A stretch of DNA of 64,000 nt from Polytrichum commune (GCA_950295325.1 OX485805.1:23363501-23427500), one strand, 5' to 3'. Positions 36,986 through 49,859 are shown, counted from the first letter of the stretch. The notes: generated from the sequence alone by a model not told the origin. Numbers and translations are program-made.

Positions 36986-37674
36986 AAGGAAAAGATGAAT
37001 TTCAAGTGTTCTTAAACCTAATTCAAATCATAGTCAACATAATTCAACATACCATCTACGCCTTTCACACCTATTATTATGGCCCCTTATAATTCTAACA
37101 TGCCACGATGATTTTGACATACCATGTGGGTAAATGTAGATTTTTTTTACCCATGTTATTTTTAGCCCACAATGTTATATGTTCAAATCTAGGAATAGGA
37201 AATCAATGTTTTTCACACAACACATATCGATGTTTCGTATATGCAACATGATAAAAACACATATTGATCTCTCTTTTTATTTTATTTTGGCACAAATTAA
37301 AAACTCAATTGCAACACACAATGATCTCAACTTGTAATTCATAATATTTTTGCATATTTTAAAAGGTCATTATTGATGGAAACGGATAGAAAACTACTTG
37401 ACTGGAATCACATTTTAGGATCCAAATCACCGCAAATTGTATTGCAAGAAGATTTGCTAAGGACTTTGTTGAAGACCTTTCAATGTTTCCAAGTTCATTG
37501 GGAAAATGAGGAGATCACAAATAGGAACATCCACATAAAAAAATTTAATCCCCATTTTTAGTAAATTCTTGTCACCATAATTGCTAGTAATCAGTTTTTG
37601 AGACCCAAAACAACACCCGGCATGTTTTGAAAAGACGCAAAGGCTAGAAATTGATACGTACACTAGTAAGCAAA

Positions 37675-37717
37675 TCTTCTTCTTCTTCTTCTTCTTCTTC
37701 TTCTTCTTCTTCTTCTC
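37675..37717. repeat. (CTT)n microsatellite
   Basis: About 14 CTT units. Read on the minus strand it gives a lysine run in a 121-codon frame that is not a gene. Confidence 0.9.
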
Positions 37718-37960
37718 TATTTCTCTATTTCTAGATGATGAAGAGATCAAAATGGGGGACACCACAAAATGGTGATTTTTTTTTTTTACATTTGTATTTT
37801 TAATTTTCAATGTGTGAGCCATAATTCAATTTAATTTTAGTTTGTGAGCCTCATATTTGCAAGAAAAAGGATAGCAATGGGTGAGGGTTAGGGGTGGTAA
37901 GATTGGCTCATGGGCCACTAAGGAAGAATTGAATGTGACATCATTTCCTTACATGAGTTT

Positions 37961-38101
37961 CATAACAGTATTCAGATCCATAACAATGTTCTGTGAGACT
38001 GACAATATTCCACGTAGTATTCCCGGTTATTCTCCACATTTAGACTAAATGGAATATTGTCCGTCCCACATAACATTGTTATGGATCTAAATAATGTTAT
38101 G
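37961..38101. mobile_element. Short foldback MITE (family F), copy 2
   Basis: Shares 'cataaca.tattca.atcc', 'actgacaatattccac' and 'tattcccgg.tattc' with the copy at 11087-11262. It ends with the matching inverse 'ggatctaaataatgttatg'. The two arms pair over about 60 bp. Confidence 0.75.
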
Positions 38102-40359
38102 TTGTTAACATATGTTTGTGTGAGCCCAATTTCGTGCTCACATGTGTTCTTAACACTAAAAATTGTAAAAGACCTCAGTGTTGTGGTTGCTAGTGTTGTC
38201 AAGTAATAATAGGCGCGAGGCATCGAAATTTAGATATGAATTACATTAGTTGGACTTAGTCTAGTTAAGTGTGGGCGTGAGCTCAATTCAGTGCTCACAA
38301 TTCAACTTAACTTTAAATCAATTTCGAAACGATGGGAGTGGCATTTAGTTGAGTTGTCTTAACAATTTGACAGGGTTATGGTAGTTTAAGTTAGTTTTAG
38401 TTGAATTAATGTGGCGAGTGAAATTGTTAGCAAAAAGGAGAAAAACTAGAAGAGAGTACAGTTGTTTTAATTTGACTTTAAGTTGTGAAGGTTAAGAAGG
38501 GCTTAGGATGGGGTCAATTGTTCGTTTTAGGACTTAGTGGTGTTGATTTTAGGCTTGGGATTGAAGGCCAAAGGGCCGGGTAGGAGCCTTGTGGTCACTT
38601 GTTAGCTGAAAATCCGTTAGGTTTCGGTGGGGGGGGGGGGGTTCGGAAATCGGAGGCGGTGTCGAACACTCTCTCTTTCTCAATTTTGGAGCCAGCAGTC
38701 GGTGCCAGGGCGTAGCTTTGGAAAACTCCAGAGATTTGAGGGATGGATTCTCTAGGCGGTGGTTTGAGCTTGTAGTTACTAGGTGGCAGTGTGGCAGATG
38801 AGGAGGCAGGGTGTCTCAGTCAGTAGAGGGAAGAGACGTCAGCCAGCAAGGCATGTAGCCGCTGGTTGCAAGCCGAGATCGAAGAATGGCTATACTGAAT
38901 GAAGGCTAATCAGTAGCGTGGTGCTGCCGAGGGGGACTGAGCCTCGCCGCTCGAATGCTGCAAAAGGAGCCGCAAAATTATAGAAGAAGGTTGTTAAGAT
39001 TGGCCCTGTAAGTTTGAATCCAGGGGAAGGGACTTGCAATGGACAGGGGATGAGAAGATGATTACTCTTGACGTGCTCTGCTACGGTGGGCAACACAGGA
39101 GCGGAAATGTTGCTCAGAGCCGTAATTGCTGCCCAGTAGAGGAGACGGAATCAGTAATGCTGCAAGGGGGGAAATCTAAGCATGGGTAGGAGGATGGGAG
39201 TGGCGGCATTACAAAATCATAATTCAAGTTAGCATCCAGTTGTTGGTAGAATTCACTTCAGGCACCGCAAGTGCCACACCGCGGAAGGTGGCCTTGGAGG
39301 TAGGCTTCCTGCCAATTTCTTAACCAGCCTAATTGCAACCACTGTGAGCCTCAGGGGGTGCCGACGGGAGGCTTCATCGAGATCGAACTGCTACCGAACA
39401 GGGGCGGTTTGGGGTTGACTTCATTGAGGCAGGCTGCGGAAGTAGCAAGGGTTGAGGTAGTTGCTGGGAATTATCTTGTGGCTACTTGTGTTGCAGACCA
39501 GGGGCCTGTGGCCGAATCAAGGTAGTAAGAGTAGAGTAGGATTAAGGGCCTAGCCGGCATGGCCATTGCTTAGTTAGGACATAATTAAGAATGGTAGATT
39601 AGTGATGGTTTTAGTTAGGGGTAGGAATGTATTGGGGAATGTGGGTTGACAATGAGCATGAGGTTATGGAGTGTTTTTCAATACTTCAACCCTGTGCCAA
39701 TTGAATAAAAGGTGTGAACTTATTGTTTACCTTGTGGAGCATTGGGGTGACCACAAGTGCCAGCCACATCAATCAATTACATGTAAGCCATAGGCTCTCA
39801 CCTGGACTACGACGCAGAAGGGTGGGGGTTTATGGCTGACAGTTTGTGTTGTCATATTCTTTGAAGACCATCTAAATTATAGTCTTAAACGTTATGATAC
39901 ACACAAGATCTTCAAGAGACCTATTGATAGGCAAATTAGGCTATAATTAGGCTAGCTCAAGAGATATAGACCTAATAAAAAAAAATTTAGATAGATGTAG
40001 ACATCTTGTAGTTATATCCCAGGCCCAAAAATAATATTCAAAGTAAAACAAGTGTTGGAACTTGGCCTTGCTTGGCAACCCACAAAGGGTCTTACAAGGC
40101 ATGCACACGAGGAAATTAAACCACATGGGGTAAACTACATATTTTATTTAGTGTCATATGGTATTTTATGTTATTGTGGTAACTTTTCTAATGACACTTC
40201 TTATTCATAAGTTAACAAGTATTGTCATCCCAACGTAATTTTACTTCATCCAGGTTGGGTGTGGTATTTTCGGTACCCTAACAACTATCTAATAAAATAT
40301 TGGCATGGATGATTGAAATATGGATGATTGAAATTTGGATAAGAACTTTGTAATGTTAT
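38102..40359. other. GC-richer non-coding block, possibly LTR-derived
   Basis: From about 38500 to 39800 the composition shifts to more G, with a G-run at about 38628-38641. A polyadenylation-like AATAAA lies near 39704, followed by a GT-rich stretch. No coding motif is visible. The layout (promoter-poor, G-rich, AATAAA near one end) could be a long terminal repeat, but I could not find matching ends or a target duplication. Confidence 0.3.
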
Positions 40360-42475
40360 GAAGTGGCTCTTGCATTTATATCTCAATTTCTTAACTATCC
40401 CAACTGCTTATGGAAACACATGGACTTTATTTTCTGGGCAAAGGAAGTTTGGTTTTCATTCTATTATGGGAAACATTTGGAAAGATCACCCGCACTGCTT
40501 GGCAATACATTATGGATGCAGGCATTGATCTCCCTCACATGGGGACTTGGCTGGGCCTTTTTGAAGGGGTATTGTGAGGAAATTCCCGGTCCTGATTCTT
40601 AAATGGGCAACCGACTTCAAAACTTGGTGTGTGGCTTTGGTCAAATTCACTCTCCTGATCCCGTAAGTTACATGCAATGCTCTAAATTTGGCACCCACTC
40701 AAGGAGCCTCGTGGCGTGGCATAAGCCCCTTAGGAGATGTTATTTGTTATTTGCACAAAGTTAGAAATATGAGCACCACTAGAGGAACGAAGAAACATTT
40801 TATCAACTTCTACTATTGGAACGTCGCTACTTTGAAGTGGGAGTCCCCGGATAGATGGAGGTGGTTTTATAAGACCCTTCCCGGACTACACCGCTAATGT
40901 CTCTTTTCCACCTGACTTTAGGAAAGCCTAACTTAATCTAAAAGTTTGTTTTCGAAACATGGTTTTCATACCATAGTTGCTATCTAGTTCTGAGCCTAGT
41001 TTGCAAAGGACGTGGCATGGTTTTAAAATGAAGGTTTTAAGCCTCAAGTGCCGACCCTCCCATCGGTGTGTAAAGTTGAGGCAAAGAATGTAGGACCTTT
41101 AAAAGTTTTGCCTCTTGCCCTTGTAATTGGTTGCTTTTAGTTTTAGCTATGAGGGAGCAAAGAGCTTCAATAACAAATACCGACGATAAAATAGATGAGT
41201 GGTAAGGCATTTGGCCTTGCTTCAAAAAGTATCCAACATGTCATTGCTTGGTAGATAAAATAACGAGCATGTGTGATAGCTACTTAAATAAAACCTACTT
41301 GAAAATCTCAAGAGCAAGTTTTTGTAGGTGGACTGGGATAGATTGGGGTGCCTCCGCCATAACTGAGAGAATTTAACCCGGTTTTTAAGAAAGACTTTGG
41401 TTATTTGGTAAAGCCAGGTGGGGATGGGCCTTACGTTTGGGAGATATAAGATCACATCATTACACTGACTATCCCAATTAGTGAGGGAGGGCTAATAGTG
41501 CAAGTGGGAAGCTAGCGAAGGTGATACTAAACTTCTTTACGCTATGAAATTAGTGCCACCAAAAGATCTAGGAAACATTGCTCATCTCGGCGCCATCTAT
41601 TGATTATATTGTTCAAAGTAGCACTATTCATTGAAAGTACCACCATTGATTCATCCTTGCACTATTCATTGACAAACATGTGTTTGCATATAAATTTTTA
41701 AATCACTCTACAAGCACCTTAGAGCACGCATTCATTTTCTTGAAATGTATGCTTTATGAGCACATATTCATGAATGGTGGCACACATTGCCCCCATGACC
41801 ATGATTTTCTACATGGTGCATCTATTGCCTCCCTAAGACAAACATAAGTTTTGGGACTAGATCTAGGCCCATGGAGCTTGGAGGTAGACCATTTATATAA
41901 TGTGTAAGCTTAGTGGGATTAAGACATGCCATGATAGGGGGGTTCTTTTTACTGGACGCATGGTATTTTTGGGGAGCACGTCAAGAAGAAGTTTAGAACT
42001 TGGAAGACCATTTTGACATTTGCTTCGTGGTATCACTCTTTAGACTATTTGGGTCAAGAAAAACAACAAGGTGTTCAATCATGAACAATGGCATGATATG
42101 AAGTTAAATTCCTCATTTGGGACAAACACGTTATCATGTATGCAAAAAACTTGGCAATGTGTTAAGTACTTGTTGATACTAGCTCTTTCTAAAGAGGCAA
42201 CCCTCTTGGTCTTTGACCAATCTTGGGGTGCATGGGGGTTCCTCTGTTGTAGAGACATGATGAAGGTTACTTGGAATTAGAGAATGGTAATGGGGTAGGT
42301 GTTGTGCTAACTTGGGGGTAGCTGCCCTTGGTTTAGTAGGTGGTTGTTTTGTATTGCTCTCCTTATGTGATGGTGTGACACGCTTGAGGGACCTTGCCTC
42401 CCACATAAGTGGGTGTGTTCTTTGCTTTGGTTTAATTTATTCTTGGCGTTGGCCAATTAGCCTAAAAATTGGAGA
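40360..42475 (+). mobile_element. Degenerate LINE remnant, same family as 34-37 kb
   Basis: 40360-40900 carries LINE-like stretches such as SPALLGNTLWMQAL, and FYYWNVATLKWESPDRWRW, which lines up with the 34-kb LINE's FFYGKMATLGWDPDRWRW. 41930-42475 matches 36260-36985 through TIWVKKNNKVFNHEQ and the 3' tail. The section 40900-41930 is unassigned and may be an insertion. Many stops and frame breaks are present. Confidence 0.6.
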
Positions 42476-42599
42476 ATTAGAAACAAACCCATCATGCAAA
42501 CATGAGTCCCAAATTTATTATAAAATTGGAGGACCTAGTGTTTTCAACCTTTCAACCCCTTTCAAATGAACATCAAACATAGAAGGTAGATGTGCTTAA

Positions 42600-42985
42600 T
42601 CTGCTTACTGACCTTAATTACACACCTATTTTATAAGTAGTTGTGGTTAGGTGTGGCTTCACGAACAAGTACCAAAGAACATGTGTACTAAAACAAATTA
42701 AACTACATGCTCAAATTTGATAACTATTTAAGGTTCTATATTCAACATACTTGGGGGGGGGGTGGGGAGAAACTTGTATGACCATTTAATGAGCATAAAA
42801 ATCATCACTTTGAAAATAAGATATTTATTTGAGTTCCATAGATTATGGGGAGAGTGGCTACGACCTCAATTTTGGATTTGCAAACCATCTCATACTAAGT
42901 TAATCGGGTGTTTCACATCCTAGGTGAAGTGGGCTTTTCAGAAAAAGTAACCATTTCAGACCCATCCACCTTAAGTGAAGCCTGC
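42600..42985 (-). repeat. Dispersed repeat family R1, copy 4
   Basis: Reverse orientation relative to the other three. Contains 'gaccatttaatgagca', 'tttgaaaataagatatttatttgag' and a G-run (about 42751-42760) at the site of the C-runs in other copies. Confidence 0.65.
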
Positions 42986-43180
42986 ATGTAGAGTTAGAGC
43001 TGCATTCTCTTATCAAATAAGCTATGTATACCAATAAGCTATCACTGACAAATCGTTGAATCTTAGGTTAAAAAGAGCTTGTATACGAATTTAGTTTGAG
43101 AATCGAAACACAAGTTCCATTCTGAATGAGTGGCCGACAAATTACAATGAACTCATGTTCATAATGTAGGACCTACATAG

Positions 43181-43739
43181 CATTATTAAACAATGTGTGT
43201 TCATTCATGTGGGCCTATGGGATGTCCCAACCTTCCTTAGGGCATCTGTAGTGGATCTAGGTAAAGCTCACTGCAAACCAAAACCTATCTTTTGACTGAC
43301 CTAAAATTAGAAACTGAAATTACCATCATTAGAAGCACACCTAAATAAACGTGAGATATTTCTCAAGAAAAAAGAATTGTAAAAATTTGACGTAGGTGAA
43401 ATCCCTCATTGAAAACACCACATTTTCAAAATTTAGAGGGAGTGCACCAAATCTTGCTTTAAAATGGAAAGATCCTCCCACACTCCCTCCAAATTTTTGA
43501 CATTTAGAGGGAGTGTGGGAGGATCTGTCCATTTTTAAGCAAGATTTGGTGCACTCCCTCTAAATTTTGAGCAATTTTAAGCAAGATAGGTCTTGGTTTG
43601 CAGTGAGCTTGACCTAGTTGCATTGCTGATGCTCTTAGTGCAAGGAGACTTAGATCACGCATGAATCTGCACCAAGTTGGGGCATTTTATGATTATATTT
43701 TCAGAGCCCACAAGAACGAATGCACACTCCTTAATAATG
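43181..43739. mobile_element. Outer MITE (family H) carrying a nested MITE
   Basis: Left end 'cattattaaacaatgtgtgt' with 'tgtgggcctat' pairs with right end 'gagcccacaagaacgaatgc' with 'ttaataatg'. A small intact relative is at 45624-45720. The middle is occupied by the element 43241-43634. Confidence 0.65.
43241..43634. mobile_element. Nested PIF/Harbinger-like MITE with internal hairpin, TTA duplication
   Basis: Ends read GGGCATCTGTAGTGGATCTA and, from the right, GAGCATCAGCAATGCAACTA. They then share AGCTCACTGCAAACCAA.ACC. Both flanks are TTA (43238-43240 and 43635-43637). Inside, about 43430-43570 forms a second inverted repeat with arms of about 68 bp and a very short loop. Confidence 0.8.
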
Positions 43740-44227
43740 TAATGTATCTACTCTCTTGCATAGTACTTACTTTAACACGGTTGGAGGTGGCTAGGGTTAG
43801 ACAACCAACTCTTTGAGTTGGGACCCCACCACTACTATCAAGATAAAGGGGGTCTAGTAAAAACTTGACCCCATAGATTTGTGGTTAATTCATCTGAAGT
43901 GGGATCTCTCCTTACACTAATTTGGGGCATCATATGTTAGTTATTCCTGTGTCAAATCATCTTAAAAAAGAAAAATGCATATCATGATATAATTGATTGC
44001 ATTTTCACCTTGGGTGATAGTGATGAGGGCCCAACTCCAAGTCTAGGTGGGTGTCTAGCCATGGCCGTTGGAGATTGAACCAGTTTTGGACATTATCTTT
44101 TATTTATTTTATTGGGGTATCTATAATGCGGAGTTCATATATATTTTTATTCCATTCAGGTCTCTATTATGTGGACTTCATATTTTTTTATACCAATAGG
44201 GAATAGGAATTTGATGGTATTTGTGTC

Positions 44228-44617
44228 TTGAATATCGTTTGGTTGGACTATCTACCTTGCAAGAAACCTTCGAATCTATTTGTATCTAATGAGAAAAATC
44301 ATTATAGTATCAATATGGTTGGGAATGGTATTGACCCAAATGATAAGTCAGGTATACAAAGATTCTCTCACTTTGACGTATCCACCACATATCAATATTT
44401 GATTGGTATTACAAATTTGATACCCATAGTTAGGTTCTTTTATATCAATATATTTGATGTTGATCATCGGTATCCATACTTTCACTTATATATTAGTCCA
44501 ACAATAATTGGTACATGGTGTACAACATGTGGTTATGCTCTAATCTACAAGATGCCTAGAGTGCACACCTTGCTCCTACAATACAAGAACACACTATTTC
44601 AAAATCCACGCACATAA
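44228..44617 (+). CDS. 129-codon frame, possible fragment of a TIR-NBS-LRR C-terminus
   Basis: One of the longer intact frames outside the main genes. Near its end it reads FHLYISPTIIGTWCTTCGYA, then LIYK. This loosely resembles the jelly-roll/Ig-like (C-JID) end of plant TIR-NBS-LRR proteins, where an aromatic strand, an SP turn and a CG..L.Y strand occur. There is no leucine-rich repeat or nucleotide-binding motif nearby, so any such gene is only a fragment. Chance similarity is a real possibility. Confidence 0.25.
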   Translation: MNIVWLDYLPCKKPSNLFVSNEKNHYSINMVGNGIDPNDKSGIQRFSHFDVSTTYQYLIGITNLIPIVRFFYINIFDVDHRYPYFHLYISPTIIGTWCTTCGYALIYKMPRVHTLLLQYKNTLFQNPRT

Positions 44618-45334
44618 ATGTTTTACAAGCACTAGATGATAATTAGAGAAGGAGACATGAGACATTTATGTAATTACATGATAAGTCATGAGAGCCACTT
44701 TTAGTACCATGTGGACAACATGCTACATCAATTTTAATGCTATAGTAAAACAAATATATAATGCATTTCAAGTTTCATGCAATCCAAAATTTTCCAAAAC
44801 CGCCAAAGCCGTTGCATAGTTTGGAAAAACATGCCCAAGAATTACAAGAACTACATAGTACTAAGCAGGTACTAAGTACACTTATAAACTCTTAAGCATA
44901 TGACTCACAATGACTATCCTTGTATGAACTTCATTTTTGGTAGGGTCTCACAGTGATTGAAATAAATAAAAAATCACTCCATCATTATGCTTGTAAACTT
45001 TGGACATTGTGTATTCAATAAACAATGGCTTTTCAAAGTGTCGGTAATAGTTGCATTCAAAAGTAACCCTAGTTTCTTAGGTCCAAACCAATGTCCAAGG
45101 ACATTTCCGGGGCACAATTGGTCTAAATCCTAGTGTTTCTTTATTCCTCTTGCAACCCTAAGCAAGAAGTGGCATTGTTCTTAGCTCAAACACTCTTTTC
45201 AAAATCCTAATATTGTCTCTTCCATACATACATGGATGAGATAAAAAAATGAGAAAATTATTCATCCTAGCTTCATATAATATCAACTACGTATCCCATA
45301 AAGTATAATGACCTTATCATACAAGTTCAAATGT
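44618..45334. other. No gene seen
   Basis: AT-rich sequence without repeats or frames of note. Confidence 0.5.
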
Positions 45335-45490
45335 TATATTTTTTTAAAGGTCCTCCATACATGTACATAACTACGAGTTATAATTTGTGTAGTAAGTGTA
45401 CACGTAGAATGGAAAAGTTCAAATTAATACGCCTTTTGTGCACTCACGTGTACTCCTGTATTATGAAAGGTGCACCCCCTGGGTTGTCAG
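45335..45490 (+). repeat. Dispersed repeat family R2, copy 2
   Basis: Matches 57960-58130 directly and 6745-6905 reversed. Shared blocks: 'acgagttataatttgtgtag', 'aaaagttcaaat.aa', 'ccttttgtgcactca' and 'ccccctg'. Confidence 0.7.
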
Positions 45491-45623
45491 TGAGTAGATT
45501 CAGCTTGAAAAACAAGTGAGATTCGGGTGAAGCAATATCACTAAATATTTATTAAAATGAAATGGATGATAACAACTGAATAATGTTATGATATGAGCTC
45601 CAAAAATTGATGAGCAACATAAT

Positions 45624-45720
45624 ACTATTAAGCAATGTGCGTTCATTCTATGGGTCAAGGGAATATAACCATAGTTTATATTTTGAGGGCCCACAAAACG
45701 AATGCACACTGCTTAATAGT
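45624..45720. mobile_element. Small foldback MITE (family H)
   Basis: 'actattaagcaatgtgcgtt' pairs with 'aatgcacactgcttaatagt' over almost the entire 97 bp. It shares these ends with 43181-43739. Confidence 0.75.
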
Positions 45721-46081
45721 GGTATGCAAATGGCTATGGCGTAGATTCAAATCTACTAATCAGCTCGTGCAAATTAACTGTGTGTTTAACGTCCTAAGAG
45801 AAGTGGATGAAGAGCTAAAAGTGGTAGTTTTAAGCCCACTTAGCTTACATGTGGTCCACTGTGTCCACACTAGAAGCACCGCCACTGCGACCTGGTCAAT
45901 ACATGGGAAAACAAAACAAAAATCAGTGTAAGTAGAAATCTATCATGGGAAGGGGGCAGGATGACGATGCTCGCTACTCGATGACCTTCCCTGAATCTGC
46001 TGTTGGCCGACAAACAAGCACGCCAAGAATCGCGAGTCGTGTCTGCACACGGTTTGGATGTGTGATCGATCGTAGGAAAGA

Positions 46082-46582
46082 ATGTCCAAGGATGGGCGAG
46101 GTCTCACTTCTTCACCAACAGGAGAACTTCACTCCGACTTCAAGAATTTATACTCCACCATCGGAGGAAGCGTATCGAGTTCGGATGCAGGCGACAATCA
46201 AGTAATCGACTCACCACCAGCAGTGATGGCGGAAAGTGAGTTCGCCGGCGTCGAGGCCAACGGCAATCTTCACCAGCAGCCTCCCGCTGAATTAGTCGAG
46301 GACCATCACAACCAGATGATGTCGCCCGAGATGTTGCTGCAGCAGCTCAACATTAATGATGGTCTTGTTGATGATGCGGATGACAATACCGACACTGTGC
46401 AAGAGGTGGCAGAATCTTCTGCTGCGAGTAATCATGGGGTTCAAAGGGACTGTGTTGACGATAATCCCCGCCACCTGCAAGAAGTGGAGCCAGCAGCAGC
46501 AGCAGTCATCGAAATTGCTCCCAACATCCATTTACCCCTCCTGAGTCGTGAGGATGTGGACTTCATAATGAGCTTGCCCTAG
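46082..46582 (+). CDS. Acidic 166-aa protein of unknown function
   Basis: A 166-codon frame in sequence richer in G and C than its flanks. The product is acidic and low in complexity. It has a run of Asp (VDDADDNTD near residue 97), a short alanine run, and ends LPLLSREDVDFIMSLP. An overlapping frame (45945-46205) may represent an upstream exon in another phase, so the true 5' end could lie elsewhere. No domain is recognised. The C-terminal sequence could be a short interaction motif. No membrane segment or signal peptide is visible. It could be the last exon of a larger gene. Confidence 0.45.
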   Translation: MSKDGRGLTSSPTGELHSDFKNLYSTIGGSVSSSDAGDNQVIDSPPAVMAESEFAGVEANGNLHQQPPAELVEDHHNQMMSPEMLLQQLNINDGLVDDADDNTDTVQEVAESSAASNHGVQRDCVDDNPRHLQEVEPAAAAVIEIAPNIHLPLLSREDVDFIMSLP

Positions 46583-46837
46583 ACGATGATTGAGCTGTCA
46601 GAGTTTCATCTTCAGCTCACCAGATTTGTGACCTGATATCTCATACCCCATGATTTAGGTCATGGGCAATTTTGATGGAACTAACTAGCCCTGGGTATTC
46701 ATTCAATTTCTGCTTACAGGTTTCTGAACAACTATGTGGATGCCTAAGACTTTTTTAATGGAATATATAAGTATGACGCGCATGACTAAGGCAAGTGTTC
46801 AGTTGTTAAGTATCTTATGTACTTATATGATTTTTTT

Positions 46838-49250
46838 TACACTAGGGTTGGAGGTTGGAGGTTCAAATGGGCAAGGATATGTCACCCATGTGCAGATGAT
46901 CGACAGGTAATTAAGACTGTGGCATGGTGTATGACGAGTATGTTCTAAAGGAAATTGTACTATTGACAAGGTCGCAGTGGTGTACTGGAGCCATGCATAT
47001 ATATTCTTCAAGGATGGTAAGTACAACACTTCAGTAGAGTTAGGGACCTAGCTACCTGTAAGCTTTAATTCTTATTTGCCGAAGTATCTGAAAATGGGAG
47101 TTTTATTTCCGAAATGCTCAATTGGGAAGAGTTGCAAATTTGATCCAGTTGCAGAAGCCAAAGTGACATGGTACCCACTGCATCTGAAGGTTGATAGCCG
47201 GAAATGTTCTGCCATAAATAGAAGGCTACAAATGATAGAGGTACGTATGTGATACACATCAACATAACTACCTCACCAGATTCAACAAATACCCAATCCT
47301 TGCGCGTATTTCTAATCAATTTTGCAGCAATCCTTATAACGGGGAAGATTAGGGTTGCAGCAAAATTTGATAGCGATTAACAGGAAAGATGACTATGGAA
47401 TATAATTGTTTATGTGAGAAAGACTAATACTGAGGGTTAATTTAGTTGTGTGTGCATATACATGAATACGAGTACATTGTGATTGCCAAGAATAACTCAC
47501 ATCTCAATGCTAGTTAGGGGTTGAAGAACATTGTTGAGTTGGTGTCTCTATACTAAAAATTCCCTACTCATCAGAGATATCACGTGACAATCTTATAAGT
47601 CTAGTTGTGTTTAACTTTGATGATCCTCTACAAGGAGTAGCAAGTGAAGCAGCTACCACCGGGCTACCACCGCTGGAGCCTGGATGTTCAAATTTGGTTC
47701 ACTTGGAAATCTACATATGTCTGATCCACGTCAACTATAATGCAATCGCAGTTGCATCAATGCCAGGTAGTAAGATTATGGGTGGATATGTAGAAGAGAT
47801 GATTTTGAAATTAAGGTTGTGTGTACTATATCACAGGACACGCATTATCGCAGTTCTTCACGAATTGGAACCTCTAATGAAAGCTCTTCGGGTTACGTGC
47901 TGGAATCTGGATCAGCTTTTAGTAAGCATAATATAAAACAATTTCTCAGATTGTCAACCAATTCCTAGCCGACCGAATCAGTGTTTCTCTCAGACAGTGA
48001 CAACTTTAAACTGCTATGTGCCATATTCAATCTGTATCGTCGATAAACCTTGGGCTAGTAAACTTGAAAGTGGAACACTGTCATCTACAAGTGGTTCGGA
48101 TGTCAGAATCTCCAGGTTATACAACTCTCAACATATTCTTACATGGAATAACTTGTACTAACTTAGAAAGATGATGAGGTGCCTGTCGGTTTGAGTCAGG
48201 CCGGTCAACTTCCTCAGGTGTGGAGAAGATCACATTCTATTTCGATCAAGTACTTAAAAGTTTGTAATGAACCCCACCTGCAAGATCAAGAGGAGCCAGG
48301 CGCAGCTCGGACATTCAAAGTTGCGCAATTGTGACCTGGGAATAGCACAGCCCCTCACGAGTGTAGGTGGCGAGCAGGTTTGATGGAATTAATTAGCAAA
48401 CTGAGGGGTAATCATATATGCAAACTCATCACGTCATCATTATTGACTCGGAGCTAATTCTGCTCCCAGACTGCTGAGAACAATTAGTTGATGTTGTTGA
48501 ACCTCTCTTCCTGGAATTATATTGACGCAAGTTGCACATGATCTTCTTGGGTATCCTACACTTTGATGAAATTTTTGCACTAGGGTTGGAGGTTGGAGGT
48601 TGGTTCAGAGAGGCAAGGTCATAATGTTACCCATTTGCAGACAACCATCGACAGGTAAGATTTGTGGTTGCTACATGTCACAAATCTCACCGAGCCTCAT
48701 GCTCCAGGTAAGCATCATGAGACCTGTGTGATTCGACGATAGAGAAAAACACCGTAGCATTACTAACAAATCTCTTTACTCAAAGGTACCGCCTGACAAT
48801 CTTAAGGGCTGTGTGTAACTTTGATGATCTGCCCTGCAAGGAGTATGAGAATGATTTTCTAACAACTAGTGGAGCTACCAGGCTGGAAGTTCAAATGTGG
48901 TTAAAATGCAAAACAACATATGTATGATCCACAAAAATATGATTTACGAATTCCTGACCGACCGAGGGTTCTCTCATGATGCAGAAACTTTTACTCCTAT
49001 GTTCACTATGCATAGTCAACAAATCTTGGGCTAGGCAAACTGAACGATGTTTCTAAAGTGTTTTTCATGCCACAATCCTCAGGTATAGCTCTCACATCAT
49101 TCTTAGATGGAATTACTTGAACGAACTTGGAATGTGCATGAGGTAGGTAGGTACCTGTCGGTTAGCGTCTAGCCGGCGTACAATTAGTTCCTCAGATTTG
49201 GAGTACCAGACGCTCAACTCGGAGTGCTTCAATTTTTTATATCACAATTT
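46838..49250. repeat. Large imperfect direct duplication (~1 kb collinear)
   Basis: Paired landmarks are: 'actagggttggaggttggag' at 46841 and 48579; 'taactttgatgatc' at 47612 and 48816; 'cttgggctag' at 48049 and 49024; and 'aggt..ctgtcggtt' near 48178 and 49150. The changing offsets (1738, 1204 and 975) imply later insertions or deletions in one copy. A 109-codon frame in the first copy (47607-47936) is broken in the second. Confidence 0.7.
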
Positions 49251-49859
49251 GTAAGATTCAACATAGCTGACAGTTTGATCATTTTCTGTTTCCTGCGTGC
49301 ACTTTCTATTGCCTGCATGATATAGTTTCATGGGTTATTAATGGAAGTCGATGTTCAGCTGTACATTGATCGGTGTAGCTCTTTGTTGAGGTCCAAGTAG
49401 TTGTTCCTGTGTATCTTACGTATCAAGTCTCTTTATGTTTCCTTCATAGTTAGCAACTAATGTGGAATTCAGCGCTCCCTCGTATCCCTGAAACCTCAGA
49501 GGTTCTTAAGACTTCAGTTTCTTAGTAGTATTTCATCAAAAATCCAATTACAACCGCTCATGGAGCAATTCGAACTACAGTAGTGTCCATCTGTGCATCT
49601 GAAATTGCAAGAACGAGCAAAGTTGGGTTCATTGCAAAGTTGGACTGAAGATCGAACTGCGTGCAAGTTATCAAGCAACCCTGTGTACTGCAGTAGCTTA
49701 AGCCTGCATCGAGACAGGTCCTCCCTGTACATCCGAATGGCAACTAATTGATACAGCTGGCTACAGGTGAGTCAATTAGGACAAAAGGCGACTTCAAATG
49801 AACTACAAGGCTGAACTTTATAATTGATGTTACTAGAGGGTGAATGCATTTGCAGATGT

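Noticed and set aside
37457-37822. 121-codon frame with a lysine run
   Set aside because: The lysines come from the CTT microsatellite read in reverse.
38102-39880. Full LTR retrotransposon
   Set aside because: Composition and AATAAA are suggestive, but no matching ends, target duplication or coding sequence were found.
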